From contig NZ_PJNH01000001.1 in NCBI RefSeq assembly GCF_002844535.1, positions 496,001-560,000 on the forward strand: a stretch of 64,000 nt of DNA, given 5' to 3'. The translations under genes and the position numbers were made by a program. A model generated the notes under the pieces. The model ran no database searches. It saw nothing but the letters and a program-made list of their open reading frames with translations, and had not been told where the DNA came from. Shown in pieces: positions 19,425 through 28,756 of this stretch (position 1 is the stretch's first letter; every line of letters starts with the position of its first letter). This stretch comes from Halalkalibacillus sediminis. Lineage in GTDB: Bacteria > Bacillota > Bacilli > Bacillales > Alkalibacillaceae.

Positions 19425-20703
19425 ACTAATGGTTCCTCGCATTCAAGAAGAAATTTACCATGAGCAACTGCCTAATGGGCTGGATGTTTACCTATATCCC
19501 AAACCAGAAATGGAGAAAACATTTGCTATATTTTCTACAAAGTACGGTTCAATCGATCAATCTTTTACTCCTTTGAATCAATCCCAACAAGTGACTGTTC
19601 CCGACGGGATCGCTCATTTCCTAGAGCACAAGATGTTTGAAAAGGAAGATGGGGATGTGTTTCAACATTTCTCTGAAAAAGGTGCTTCAGCTAATGCTTT
19701 TACTTCCTTTACGCAGACAGCTTATTTATTTTCTAGCACGACAGATGAAGAAGATAACGTTCGCACGTTGTTGGACTTTGTCCAGAAACCGTATTTCACT
19801 GAGGAAACTGTAGAAAAAGAAAAGGGTATTATTGAGCAAGAAATTCGTATGTATGATGATCAAGCTGATTGGCGTCTTTTCTTTGGGACGATTGGAGCGT
19901 TATATGAGAATCACCCTGTTCGGATTGATATTGCAGGGACAGTGGATTCGATTTATGACATCACAAAAGATGATCTATATACATGTTATGAAACCTTTTA
20001 TCATCCATCTAATATGACCTTATTTCTCATCGGAAATTTCGACCTTGAGCGGATGAAACAATTAATTCGTGAAGACCAAGACCAAAAAGAATTCGAGACG
20101 CCGGATACGATTCAACGTTTTTATGGCGATGAAAAGGATGAGGTATATAAGCCATTAGAAAAAATTCATATGCCTATCTCGACGCCTAAAGTTATGTTTG
20201 GAATAAAAGATAAAAAGACGAACTTAGAGAAAGATCTTTTGAAAAACGAAATGATGCGGGACATGATTTTGGATCTGTACTTTTCAAAAAGTGGTAAATT
20301 TTATCAGGAACTTTACCAAGACGGGCTTATCATAGATAAATTACGTATTGAAATGTTTATGGAAGAATCTTTCGGCTTCACAGCTATTGGAGCAAATACT
20401 ACTGAACCTCAAAAGTTTTCAGCCAAGCTTAGAGAAATGTTATTGAGCTTGAAGGAAACATCTATAAACGATACTGATTTTAATCGTGTCAAAAAGAAAA
20501 AGTATGGTGAACTTATTCGTGAATTCAATGAATTAGAGGGTACAGCGACTACTTTTATTCATTACCATCAGTTAGGGATCGATTATAGAGATGTATTCGA
20601 GACCATGGAAAATCTCACTTCCGAAGATTTGAATCGAGCGTTGGATGATTGGGTAGAAGAAGAACGCATTGCCGTTTGTATGGTTCTACCTGAGGAAGAA
20701 TAA
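19417..20703 (+). CDS. ymfH: M16 zinc protease YmfH, EF-P modification associated
   Basis: This is the active M16 partner, 428 residues, with HFLEH at residues 67-71 followed by KMFEKEDGDVFQ and the downstream glutamates in EKGIIEQEIRMYDD. The start is ATG 19417, six bases after GGAGGTG; a codon at 19408 overlaps that site. It overlaps the end of ymfF by eight bases. The substrate is not known. The M16 pair may form a heterodimer like mitochondrial processing peptidase (inference). Confidence 0.9.
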   Translation: MNKLMVPRIQEEIYHEQLPNGLDVYLYPKPEMEKTFAIFSTKYGSIDQSFTPLNQSQQVTVPDGIAHFLEHKMFEKEDGDVFQHFSEKGASANAFTSFTQTAYLFSSTTDEEDNVRTLLDFVQKPYFTEETVEKEKGIIEQEIRMYDDQADWRLFFGTIGALYENHPVRIDIAGTVDSIYDITKDDLYTCYETFYHPSNMTLFLIGNFDLERMKQLIREDQDQKEFETPDTIQRFYGDEKDEVYKPLEKIHMPISTPKVMFGIKDKKTNLEKDLLKNEMMRDMILDLYFSKSGKFYQELYQDGLIIDKLRIEMFMEESFGFTAIGANTTEPQKFSAKLREMLLSLKETSINDTDFNRVKKKKYGELIREFNELEGTATTFIHYHQLGIDYRDVFETMENLTSEDLNRALDDWVEEERIAVCMVLPEEE

Positions 20704-20705
20704 TC

Positions 20706-21425
20706 GTGTCAGTGCAAAAAAAACTATTAATTATTGGAGCCAGTAGCGCTATCGGTCTTGAAACCATCAATCAATTGAAAGGAGAAGGCTACCAGTTCCT
20801 TCTCCACTATAATAACCACCCAATAAAACTTAGTGAGTTGGATGTGCGGGAGGATCAAATACTTGGTGTTTTCCAAGGTGACCTCAGTACGTCTGAAGGC
20901 ATTGAATATTTTCTTGAATCGATTCCTTTTTCTGTTGATGAGATTTTATTTTGCCAAGGAATTCCTTACTATCAATTATTAAGTGAAACCGATAGTTCCA
21001 TAATGGACAGTTTATATCACATTCATGTGAAAAGTACCATGATGATATCCAAAAGATTCTTGCCTGATATGATTCAACAGCAACGAGGTGCAATAATTGT
21101 TGTTTCTTCCATCTGGGGAGAAGTAGGGGCAAGTAATGAAGTAGTCTACTCAACGATGAAGGGTGCTCAAATCAGTTTTGTGAAATCTTTAGCTAAAGAA
21201 GTCGGACCTTCAAATATAAAGGTGAATGCAGTTTCTCCAGGAATGATAGAGACTTCCATGAACAAGGTTTTCAGCGTAGAAGATGTCAATGATTGGCTTG
21301 ATACCGTACCTATACAGCGAGTTGGTTATCCAGAAGATGTAGCGAAGGCTATACGTTTTTTATTAAGTGATCGCTCTAGTTATATTCAAGGACATACACT
21401 CCAAGTAAACGGTGGAAAGTATTAA
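20706..21425 (+). CDS. ymfI: Short-chain dehydrogenase, EF-P 5-aminopentanone reductase
   Basis: The 239-residue SDR has the NAD(P) motif GASSAIGLE near residues 11-19, the catalytic serine in VVSSIWG, the YxxxK motif YSTMK, and a C-terminal GHTLQVNGG. In B. subtilis YmfI reduces the 5-aminopentanone group on EF-P Lys32, which affects swarming. The start is GTG 20706, two bases after the ymfH stop. Functional assignment rests on the ymfF-H-I context because SDR sequence alone is not specific. Confidence 0.85.
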   Translation: MSVQKKLLIIGASSAIGLETINQLKGEGYQFLLHYNNHPIKLSELDVREDQILGVFQGDLSTSEGIEYFLESIPFSVDEILFCQGIPYYQLLSETDSSIMDSLYHIHVKSTMMISKRFLPDMIQQQRGAIIVVSSIWGEVGASNEVVYSTMKGAQISFVKSLAKEVGPSNIKVNAVSPGMIETSMNKVFSVEDVNDWLDTVPIQRVGYPEDVAKAIRFLLSDRSSYIQGHTLQVNGGKY

Positions 21426-21509
21426 GTTCAAGCAATTTTTGCTTTTATAGGTATATTGTTTCTACTTCCGTAAAAAATAAGAACGACTTAATTTAAAGGA
21501 GGAAGTAGA

Positions 21510-21770
21510 ATGTCAGTATTAGATAATTTTGATCAGTGGAAAGATTTCTTGGGAGACCGTCTACACCAAGCACAAGAAAAAGGTGTTGAGCAACAAACAA
21601 TCAACCAACTGGCTTACGAGGTAGGGGAACACCTTGCAACAAAAGTAGAGTCTCATAATGAAGAAGAAGCTTTACTTAGAGATCTATGGAATGTTGCATC
21701 AGAAGATGAGCGGCACGCAATGGCGAGCATAATGGTTAAAATGGTACAAGATGAAGGTACAGTTAAGTAG
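21510..21770 (+). CDS. ymfJ: DUF3243 family protein YmfJ
   Basis: The 86-residue, helix-rich acidic protein starts MSVLDNFDQWKDFLGDRL as in YmfJ. The family is confined to bacilli and has no known function. AAAGGAGGAAG precedes the ATG. It has its own terminator. It keeps the ymfI-ymfJ-ymfK order seen in B. subtilis. Confidence 0.87.
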   Translation: MSVLDNFDQWKDFLGDRLHQAQEKGVEQQTINQLAYEVGEHLATKVESHNEEEALLRDLWNVASEDERHAMASIMVKMVQDEGTVK

Positions 21771-21775
21771 TAGTT

Positions 21776-21807
21776 AACCCCGTAGGCTGATGCTTACGGG
21801 TTTTTAT
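21776..21807 (+). terminator. ymfJ terminator
   Basis: Imperfect stem AACCCCGTA/TACGGGTT, one bulged C, then TTTTT. Confidence 0.75.
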
Positions 21808-21916
21808 TATATAATTGGAATAAAAATTCGATAATTATTATCTTTCTCCTTTTCTAATCCTATAAAATACTTTATGATGAAGTTAGCATGTTGTTTATGA
21901 AATTTTGTCAAATAAT

Positions 21917-21925
21917 TGATATAAT
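21917..21925 (+). promoter_or_regulatory. Extended -10 promoter before ymfK
   Basis: TGATATAAT is a perfect -10 with TGn extension, 48 bp upstream of the ymfK start. The surrounding 21808-21972 gap is very AT-rich and shows no other element. Confidence 0.5.
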
Positions 21926-21972
21926 CATTTACATAATTTTAAGTCGAAATGAGTCGAAAAAGGAGTCCGCCA

Positions 21973-22770
21973 ATGGAAGAAGAAAAGAAGGATTGGTACT
22001 TGGAATATGAAATTCAATACAATCGACCAGGTCTATTAGGCGACATTGCGTCCTTACTCGGTATGTTGTCAATCAATATCATTATGATCAATGGTGTGGA
22101 GAATTCCAGAAGAGGAATGCTCGTTTTATCCAAAGAAGATAGACAAATGGAACGATTGCGTACGATTTTGAACACAATGGATACTATTAGAATTACCAAA
22201 ATTAGAAGACCTAAGTTGCGAGACAAACTGGCTGTCATGCATGGTAGGTATATAAAAAGTAATTCGGACGACAAGAAGACATTTAGGTTCGTTAGAGATG
22301 AACTTGGTCTCTTAGTCGATTTCATGGCTGAATTATTTCAGAAAAAAGGGCATGTTTTAATAGGCATCAGGGGAATGCCCAGGGTAGGTAAAACTGAATC
22401 GATTGTGGCCGCTAGTGTTTGTGCGAACAAAAAATGGTTATTTTTATCAAGTACTTTATTAAAGCAAACTGTAAGAAGTCAGTTGATAAAAGATGAATAC
22501 AGTGTGGACAATCTTTTCATCCTAGATGGAATTGTATCAATCAAAAGATCTAGCGAGAAGCATTGGCAATTAGTAAGGGAAGTCATGCAGCTACCTGCAG
22601 TAAAAGTGGTTGAACATCCAGATGTATTTGTTCAAAATTCAGAATATACATTAGATGATTTTGATTATTTTATTGAGTTAAGAAATAGCATTGACGAAGA
22701 AATCACTTATGAAAAAATCGAAAGTCCTGAGTTTGAAGATAACGATGGATTTTCTATGTTCGACTTCTAG
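21973..22770 (+). CDS. ymfK: DUF3388 family protein YmfK with a P-loop-like motif
   Basis: The 265-residue protein matches the YmfK/DUF3388 family. The N-terminal 80 residues (EIQYNRPGLLGDIASLLGML) look like an ACT-type ligand-binding domain. The centre has GMPRVGKTES, which reads like a Walker A loop. No function is known. ATG 21973 lies seven bases after AAAAGGAG; an ATG at 21949 has no ribosome site. It is followed closely by rodZ, as in B. subtilis (ymfK-ymfM). Confidence 0.82.
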   Translation: MEEEKKDWYLEYEIQYNRPGLLGDIASLLGMLSINIIMINGVENSRRGMLVLSKEDRQMERLRTILNTMDTIRITKIRRPKLRDKLAVMHGRYIKSNSDDKKTFRFVRDELGLLVDFMAELFQKKGHVLIGIRGMPRVGKTESIVAASVCANKKWLFLSSTLLKQTVRSQLIKDEYSVDNLFILDGIVSIKRSSEKHWQLVREVMQLPAVKVVEHPDVFVQNSEYTLDDFDYFIELRNSIDEEITYEKIESPEFEDNDGFSMFDF

Positions 22771-22788
22771 AGTTGGAAGGTGTTAATT

Positions 22789-23712
22789 ATGGAATTAGGA
22801 CAAAGGCTAAAAGAAGCAAGAGAAGAGCAACAAAAATCATTAGATGATATACAAACTGAAACGAAAATACAAAAAAGGTATTTATCGTCAATCGAAGCTA
22901 ATGATTGGTCAACCATGCCTGGCAACTTTTACGTACGTGCATTTGTTCGTGAGTATGCGGCAGCAGTAGGGTTGAACGGTGATGAGCTGCTTGAGGAACA
23001 CCAAAGTGAATTGCCTCAAAATGAGGAAAGAAAGTACGATTATGTAACCCCGTCTAGAAAAAACACAAGCTCTTCAAAAAAATCAACTAGTGGGCTTTTT
23101 AATGTGCTTCCCAAAATCTTAGTGTTTTTATTACTTATAGCTATCATCTTCGGAATCTGGTATGCATACGTTGAAGTTATAAGTCCAGCTATTTCTGGTG
23201 ATGATGAGGAAATAACTAATGATGGTGGCGATGAAGTCGTAACACCTCCTGAAGTTGACGATGAAGAATCTGATGAAAGTGAAAGCAGTGAAGAGGAAGA
23301 ATCTGAAGAAGCTGTGGCAGATGAGAGCGATGAAGAACAGGAAGAAGAAGCTCCTGAACCTTCACTGGAAGTAGTGGAAACAGATAATTCTTCTGGAACC
23401 CCGCGAACAACTTATCAACTCAATAATGCAGATTCATTCGATTTAGAACTAGAAGCGTCTGGGGAAAATTGGTTAGGTGTAAGTGGAATCCAAGAAGGAT
23501 CAGTAACAGAATCTTATTACGAAGCTATGTTTGATGAGGCTCAGTCACCACTTAGCTTTGACTTAAGTGAAGAGTCTGCTGTGCGTCTGAATATTGGTAA
23601 TGCTTCAGCTTTAACAATCATAGTAAATGGAAATGAGTTAGAATATGAAGTGGATCCAAATGATGAAGTGCGTCAATATATAACCATCGAATGGAACCAA
23701 TCTGAAGAGTAA
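22789..23712 (+). CDS. rodZ: Cell-shape protein RodZ
   Basis: The 307-residue protein has an N-terminal cytoplasmic helix-turn-helix (LGQRLKEAREEQQKSLDDIQ, residues 3-75), which contacts MreB in relatives. One membrane helix sits near residues 104-128. A highly acidic extracellular linker (135-195) and a C-terminal DUF4115 beta domain ending EYEVDPNDEVRQYITIEWN follow. RodZ links MreB filaments to the wall synthesis machinery. ATG 22789 is eight bases after GGAAGG. Confidence 0.9.
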   Translation: MELGQRLKEAREEQQKSLDDIQTETKIQKRYLSSIEANDWSTMPGNFYVRAFVREYAAAVGLNGDELLEEHQSELPQNEERKYDYVTPSRKNTSSSKKSTSGLFNVLPKILVFLLLIAIIFGIWYAYVEVISPAISGDDEEITNDGGDEVVTPPEVDDEESDESESSEEEESEEAVADESDEEQEEEAPEPSLEVVETDNSSGTPRTTYQLNNADSFDLELEASGENWLGVSGIQEGSVTESYYEAMFDEAQSPLSFDLSEESAVRLNIGNASALTIIVNGNELEYEVDPNDEVRQYITIEWNQSEE

Positions 23713-23720
23713 TTACAGGT

Positions 23721-23752
23721 AAATCCTTTGCAACTTGCAAAGGATTTATTTC
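23721..23752 (+). terminator. rodZ terminator
   Basis: Twelve-base-pair stem AAATCCTTTGCA/TGCAAAGGATTT (23721-23732, 23736-23747), 3-nt loop, weak T run. Confidence 0.7.
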
Positions 23753-23794
23753 ACTTTAGAATTTTTTAACTTTGTTAAAGGATTAAAGTATGTG

Positions 23795-23841
23795 AAAAAC
23801 TAAGGCTTTCGCTATTAGGACTTGCCAGAAGCCAAGTTTTT
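23795..23841 (+). other. Possible leader hairpin before pgsA
   Basis: AAAAAC...GTTTTT (23795-23800, 23836-23841) encloses GGCTT/AAGCC (23804-23808, 23829-23833) with a 20-nt loop. The right arm ends in Ts, so it may act as a weak attenuator in the pgsA leader. No known riboswitch is recognised. Confidence 0.35.
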
Positions 23842-23869
23842 CTCAAAGTTTAATTTATAGGAGGAAAAA

Positions 23870-24454
23870 ATGAATATGAATATACCTAATAGAATCACTA
23901 TTTCAAGAATCTTTTTAATTCCTGTTTTCATCATCTTACTTGTTGTTCCTTTTAATTGGGCTACGTTTGATATTGGTATCTATGAGTTACCGCTATCACA
24001 TATGTTAGCTGCTATTATCTTTTTAATCGCCTCCTTAACGGATTGGATCGATGGTCATTATGCACGAAAACATAATTTAGTTACGAACTTAGGGAAATTC
24101 CTTGATCCACTAGCAGATAAACTATTAGTTTCAGCAGCCTTCATTTGTCTGGTTGAATTGGAGTTGGCAGCCTCTTGGTTAGTCATTATCATCATCAGTA
24201 GAGAATTTGCTGTAACTGGTCTGCGTTTAGTTGCTGCTGGAGAGGGAATCGTACTTGCAGCAAGCCAAATGGGGAAATTGAAAACGACGTTACAGATAGG
24301 AGCTGCAGGATTTTTATTACTTCATCACTTTCCGTTTTCATATATCGGTTTACCGATAGGAACCATCTTACTTTATTTAGCCACTATTGTAACTGTTATT
24401 TCCGGTTACGATTATTTCAAAAAGAATTGGCATGTAATGAGGGATTCTAAATAA
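23870..24454 (+). CDS. pgsA: CDP-diacylglycerol-glycerol-3-phosphate 3-phosphatidyltransferase
   Basis: This integral membrane enzyme makes phosphatidylglycerophosphate, the precursor of phosphatidylglycerol and cardiolipin. The 194-residue protein has the CDP-alcohol phosphotransferase motif from D58 to D83 (DWIDGHYAR, then GKFLDPLAD). About five hydrophobic helices are present. AGGAGG precedes the start. The stop overlaps the cinA start (TAATG), so the two are coupled. Confidence 0.95.
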   Translation: MNMNIPNRITISRIFLIPVFIILLVVPFNWATFDIGIYELPLSHMLAAIIFLIASLTDWIDGHYARKHNLVTNLGKFLDPLADKLLVSAAFICLVELELAASWLVIIIISREFAVTGLRLVAAGEGIVLAASQMGKLKTTLQIGAAGFLLLHHFPFSYIGLPIGTILLYLATIVTVISGYDYFKKNWHVMRDSK

Positions 24455-25716
24455 TGAGTAATACAAAATGTGAAATTATTTCAGTTGGAACTGAGTTGTT
24501 ACTTGGTCAGATTGTGGATACGAATGCGGCTTGGATATCAGATAAGCTTTCAACCTTAGGAATCAATACATATTACCAGCAAACTGTTGGTGATAATTAT
24601 GATCGTATGTTCCAAGCGTTCAAAATCGCTCAGTCAAGATCGAATGTTGTGATTGTAACAGGAGGAATAGGTCCTACTGAAGATGATCAGACGAAACAAG
24701 TAGCAGCAGAACTTTTCGGTACGGAATTGTATCTTGATCAAACCTCTATGGATAAAATTGAAGAATATTACATTGAGCGTGATGAATTCATGCCAGAAAG
24801 TAACAAGAAGCAGGCCCTGGTATTTGAAGGTGGAGAAGTCTTTCAAAACGAAGTAGGTATGGCTCCAGGAGTGCACTATGAGTTTGAAGGTGTCAAATGG
24901 TTCTTCATGCCTGGTGTACCGAAGGAAATGAAGTGGTTATTAGAAGAAAAGATCATCCCGTTCTTCCACACTAAGAACCTTATTCAGAACCAACTTTTTA
25001 GCAGGGTATTGAATTTTCATGGAATCGGTGAGTCAACGCTGGAATCAGAAATTAAATCTATTATTCAGAGCCAAACGAATCCGACTGTTGCCCCTTTAGC
25101 GGCCAATGGGTATGTGACCATTCGCTTGACCGCTAGTGCGGATTCTCTAGAAGTAGCCGATGAAATGCTAAATGATATTGAGAAGGAAATCATGCTGCTT
25201 GTCGGTGATTATTTCACTGGTTATGGTCATGTGCCTCTCGATCAGTTAGTTTTAAATGTTTTTGAAGATCATGGACTGACTCTCTCAGCCTGTGAAAGCT
25301 TAACTGGCGGACTCTTTTCTTCTACCATGGTCTCTAATCCTGGGGCTTCCAATGTCTTTAAGGGCTCCTATGTTTCTTATACGAATGAAGTGAAGAATGA
25401 AGTTGTCGGAGTACCATTAGAGATTCTGGAGAATGATGGTGCAGTCAGTGAGAAGTGTGCGATCTCAATGGCTGAAAATACGAATAAAAAATTAGGTTCT
25501 GATCTTGCCATAAGTTTTACCGGAGTAGCTGGTGAAGATTCAATTGATGGCCATGAACCTGGGACTGTTTATATTGGGTTAAGCATTAAAGGGAAATCAC
25601 CTCTTGTGGAGAAATTACAACTCAAAGGTAGTCGCAAGGCTATCAGAGAAGAAGCAGTTCTCCAAGGGTTGAAAATAATTTTGAATACTTTGGATATGCA
25701 ATTTAAGGCAAAATAA
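24454..25716 (+). CDS. cinA: Competence/damage-inducible protein CinA
   Basis: The 420-residue protein joins an N-terminal MoaB/COG1058 domain (CEIISVGTELLLGQIVDTNA, GGIGPTEDDQT) to a C-terminal amidohydrolase domain (LTLSACESLTGGLFSS). Relatives hydrolyse ADP-ribose and deamidate nicotinamide mononucleotide. In several Gram-positives it is co-transcribed with recA and helps recruit RecA during transformation. Here recA follows 128 bp later with its own SOS promoter. Confidence 0.93.
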   Translation: MSNTKCEIISVGTELLLGQIVDTNAAWISDKLSTLGINTYYQQTVGDNYDRMFQAFKIAQSRSNVVIVTGGIGPTEDDQTKQVAAELFGTELYLDQTSMDKIEEYYIERDEFMPESNKKQALVFEGGEVFQNEVGMAPGVHYEFEGVKWFFMPGVPKEMKWLLEEKIIPFFHTKNLIQNQLFSRVLNFHGIGESTLESEIKSIIQSQTNPTVAPLAANGYVTIRLTASADSLEVADEMLNDIEKEIMLLVGDYFTGYGHVPLDQLVLNVFEDHGLTLSACESLTGGLFSSTMVSNPGASNVFKGSYVSYTNEVKNEVVGVPLEILENDGAVSEKCAISMAENTNKKLGSDLAISFTGVAGEDSIDGHEPGTVYIGLSIKGKSPLVEKLQLKGSRKAIREEAVLQGLKIILNTLDMQFKAK

Positions 25717-25764
25717 TCTCATTTTCACTTAGAGATAATCTAATTATCTACTAGAGATAATAAC

Positions 25765-25778
25765 AGAACAAATATTCG
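25765..25778 (+). promoter_or_regulatory. LexA box before recA
   Basis: AGAACAAATATTCG matches the bacilli LexA pattern GAAC-N4-GTTC with one mismatch in the right half. It lies immediately upstream of the -35 element of recA. Confidence 0.65.
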
Positions 25779-25786
25779 CTTTTTTG

Positions 25787-25815
25787 TTGGCAAATATATA
25801 AAAACATAGTATGAT
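25787..25815 (+). promoter_or_regulatory. recA promoter
   Basis: TTGGCA (25787-25792), 17-bp spacer, TATGAT (25810-25815): a good sigma-A promoter located 30 bp before the recA ATG. Confidence 0.75.
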
Positions 25816-25844
25816 AGAGTTACTTAATCAAAGGGGGCAATAAA

Positions 25845-26879
25845 ATGAGCGATCGTAAACAAGCACTAGATATGGCACTAAAACAAATAGAGAAGCAATT
25901 CGGTAAAGGTTCAATCATGAAACTTGGTGAACAAGAGGGACAAGCAGTTTCTACAATTCCAAGTGGATCACTAGCATTGGACGTAGCATTAGGAGTCGGA
26001 GGATACCCACGAGGACGTGTGGTTGAAATATATGGTCCAGAATCTTCAGGTAAGACGACAGTCGCTCTTCATGCTATTGCTGAAGCTCAAAAGCAGGGAG
26101 GCCAAGCTGCTTTTATTGATGCAGAGCATGCGTTAGATCCCGTTTATGCAAAAAAATTGGGTGTAAACATAGATGAATTACTGCTTTCACAACCTGATAC
26201 AGGGGAACAAGCTTTAGAAATTGCAGAAGCTCTTGTTAGAAGTGGTGCAGTTGATGTCATTGTAGTGGACTCAGTTGCAGCATTAGTACCAAAAGCGGAA
26301 ATTGAAGGTGAGATGGGCGATGCGCACGTTGGTTTACAAGCTCGTCTAATGTCTCAAGCTCTTCGTAAATTATCAGGTGCGATCAACAAATCGAAAGCAA
26401 CTGCCATTTTCATCAACCAGATTCGTGAAAAAGTTGGCGTCATGTTCGGTAACCCGGAAACGACCCCAGGTGGACGCGCTTTGAAATTCTATTCATCGGT
26501 CCGTCTAGAAGTACGTCGTGCGGAGACTCTTAAACAAGGCGATGAAATGGTTGGTAATAAAACTAGAATCAAAGTAGTAAAAAATAAAGTAGCACCACCA
26601 TTCAGAAAAGCTGAAGTTGATATCATGTACGGCTTGGGGATTTCAAAAGAAGGTGAAATTCTAGACGTAGGTACAGAATTGGATATCGTTCAGAAAAGTG
26701 GATCTTGGTTCTCTTATAATGGCGAGAAACTTGGTCAAGGAAGAGAGAACGCAAAGAAATTCTTCATGGATAACCCAGATGTCTATCAAGAAGTCTATCA
26801 AGAAATCCGTAACCATTATAATTTAGATGAAGTTAATGAAGAAGAAGCAGAAGGTCAAGAGAAACTTGAACTAGAATAA
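25845..26879 (+). CDS. recA: Recombinase RecA
   Basis: The 344-residue RecA forms ATP-dependent filaments on single-stranded DNA, drives strand exchange and triggers LexA self-cleavage. Walker A is GPESSGKT (residues 64-71). The DNA-binding L1/L2 regions are present ([19 protein letters not shown] and the [22 protein letters not shown] stretch), and the C-terminus is acidic as usual. AAAGGGGGC lies before the ATG. The LexA box shows SOS control, matching lexA and the uvrX-like gene elsewhere in the window. Confidence 0.98.
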   Translation: MSDRKQALDMALKQIEKQFGKGSIMKLGEQEGQAVSTIPSGSLALDVALGVGGYPRGRVVEIYGPESSGKTTVALHAIAEAQKQGGQAAFIDAEHALDPVYAKKLGVNIDELLLSQPDTGEQALEIAEALVRSGAVDVIVVDSVAALVPKAEIEGEMGDAHVGLQARLMSQALRKLSGAINKSKATAIFINQIREKVGVMFGNPETTPGGRALKFYSSVRLEVRRAETLKQGDEMVGNKTRIKVVKNKVAPPFRKAEVDIMYGLGISKEGEILDVGTELDIVQKSGSWFSYNGEKLGQGRENAKKFFMDNPDVYQEVYQEIRNHYNLDEVNEEEAEGQEKLELE

Positions 26880-26884
26880 CACAT

Positions 26885-26936
26885 AAGCATCCTTTAAAGG
26901 TTCGTTAATTTTCGACCTTTATGAGGGTGCTTTTCT
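26885..26936 (+). terminator. recA terminator
   Basis: Outer stem AAGCATCC/GGGTGCTT (26885-26892, 26925-26932) with an inner AAAGG-TTCG/CGACCTTT arm and TTTTC. Confidence 0.75.
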
Positions 26937-26963
26937 ATTATAGGGGAATAGTTTGACAATTCC

Positions 26964-27005
26964 TTGACATGAGTAGTAGACAAGCTTAAAATTAAATTGT
27001 ATAAT
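26964..27005 (+). promoter_or_regulatory. Tandem sigma-A promoters before rny
   Basis: Promoter 1: TTGACA (26964-26969), 17 bp, TAAAAT (26987-26992). Promoter 2: TAGACA (26977-26982), 17 bp, TATAAT (27000-27005). The two overlap, leaving a leader of roughly 90-100 nt. Confidence 0.65.
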
Positions 27006-27106
27006 TATCATTTTTATTCATTCATTTATCAAATGATTGATTGTACAACCAAGTCACGAAATGAAACGATTGAATGAAAAGTAGAATAGCAAGAGGAGGT
27101 GAATGT

Positions 27107-28666
27107 ATGGATATCACATGGCTCATCATCTCCATTTTGCTAGCTTTAGTTGGTATTTTTGTTGGGTATTTTGTTCGTAAATCGATTGCTGAAGCTAAAA
27201 TCTCAAGCGCAGAAGAATTGGCTAAGCAAATTGTCGAAGAAGGTAAAAGAAATGCAGAATCAGCAAAAAGGGAAGCTCTGTTAGAGGCTAAAGACGAAAA
27301 TCATAAAATTCGAGAAGAACAAGAAAATGATTTACGTGAAAGACGAACAGAGGTTCAAAAACAAGAGAATCGTCTGTTGCAAAAGGAAGAGACGCTCGAT
27401 CGCAAAAGTGAAACGCTAGATAAGCGTGAAATGACACTGGAAAAGAAAGAGGAGTCTTTAACGGAAAAACAACAACAACTAAATAAAGCTGAGAGCAAAG
27501 TGGAGGAGTTATTAAACACACAACAAGCTGAACTTGAACGAATTTCAGGTTACACTCAGGACCAGGCTCGCCAAGTAATATTGGATCGTGTACAAGATGA
27601 AATGGCCCATGAAACAGCTCTGATCATCAAAGATGCCGAAAACAAGGCTAAAGAAGAAGCTGACAAAAAAGCGAAACATCTTTTATCATTAGCGATTCAA
27701 CGTTGTGCAGCTGAACATGTTTCAGAGACTACGGTTTCAGTCGTCAACCTGCCAAATGATGAGATGAAAGGTCGAATCATTGGTAGAGAGGGTCGAAATA
27801 TCCGTACACTGGAAACACTCACGGGAATTGATTTAATTATCGATGATACACCAGAGGCTGTCATTTTATCAGGATTTGACCCAATTCGAAGAGAGATTGC
27901 TCGTATTGCTCTTGAAAACCTTGTTCAGGATGGTAGAATCCATCCAGCGAGAATTGAAGAGATGGTGGAGAAATCTCGCCGTGAAGTGGATGAATACATT
28001 CGAGAAATTGGTGAAGAAGCTGTATTCGATGTAGGTGCTCACGGAATCCATCCAGACTTGATCAAAATTCTGGGTCGCTTGAAGTATCGTACAAGTTATG
28101 GGCAGAACGTGTTGAAACACTCATTAGAAGTTTCGTACTTATCAGGTCTTTTAGCTGCCGAGCTAGGTGAAGATGAACGCTTAGCTAGACGTGCTGGACT
28201 ACTTCATGATATCGGTAAAGCGGTTGACCATGAAGTTGAAGGAAGTCACGTTGAAATTGGTAAGGAACTTGGCCAGAAATATAAGGAAAATGAAGTGGTC
28301 ATTAACGCGATTGCTTCCCACCATGGTGATGAAGAAGCTACAAGCATCATCTCTGTGTTGGTTGCTGCAGCGGATGCGTTATCAGCGGCACGCCCTGGCG
28401 CTCGTAGTGAATCATTAGAGAACTACATTAAGCGTTTAGAGAAGCTTGAGGAGATTGCAGATTCCTATGAAGGAGTCGAAAAATCATTTGCCATTCAAGC
28501 AGGTCGTGAAGTTCGAATTATGGTACGCCCTGATGACATCAACGACTCTAAAGCAGTGCAATTAGCGAGAGATATCCGTAAGAAGATAGAAGATGGATTG
28601 GATTATCCAGGACATATCAAAGTAACGGTTATACGCGAAACAAGAGTAGTTGAATATGCGAAGTAA
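27107..28666 (+). CDS. rny: Ribonuclease Y
   Basis: The membrane-anchored endoribonuclease initiates decay of most mRNAs in bacilli. The 519-residue protein has one N-terminal membrane helix (residues 3-23), a long charged coiled coil (30-190), a KH domain with [19 protein letters not shown], and an HD phosphohydrolase domain with LLHDIGKA at about 367. The start is ATG 27107 after GAGGAGGTG; a codon at 27074 would put charged residues before the anchor. Confidence 0.96.
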   Translation: MDITWLIISILLALVGIFVGYFVRKSIAEAKISSAEELAKQIVEEGKRNAESAKREALLEAKDENHKIREEQENDLRERRTEVQKQENRLLQKEETLDRKSETLDKREMTLEKKEESLTEKQQQLNKAESKVEELLNTQQAELERISGYTQDQARQVILDRVQDEMAHETALIIKDAENKAKEEADKKAKHLLSLAIQRCAAEHVSETTVSVVNLPNDEMKGRIIGREGRNIRTLETLTGIDLIIDDTPEAVILSGFDPIRREIARIALENLVQDGRIHPARIEEMVEKSRREVDEYIREIGEEAVFDVGAHGIHPDLIKILGRLKYRTSYGQNVLKHSLEVSYLSGLLAAELGEDERLARRAGLLHDIGKAVDHEVEGSHVEIGKELGQKYKENEVVINAIASHHGDEEATSIISVLVAAADALSAARPGARSESLENYIKRLEKLEEIADSYEGVEKSFAIQAGREVRIMVRPDDINDSKAVQLARDIRKKIEDGLDYPGHIKVTVIRETRVVEYAK

Positions 28667-28667
28667 T

Positions 28668-28696
28668 AAAAACGGCTGAGAAGCCGTTTTTATTTT
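28668..28696 (+). terminator. rny terminator
   Basis: Stem AAAACGGCT/AGCCGTTTT (28669-28677, 28682-28690), tetraloop, T-rich tail. Confidence 0.9.
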
Positions 28697-28756
28697 TGAC
28701 TGAAATCGCCAGTTGTGTGATGATTTCAGTAGACAAAAGTAGAAAGGGTCAGTGGA

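Noticed and set aside
25731-25761. AGATAAT/ATTATCT palindrome after cinA, with a similar word near 50203
   Set aside because: The sequence is AT-rich and low in complexity, with no T run to make a terminator. The second occurrence shares only about 13 bases, which fits chance.
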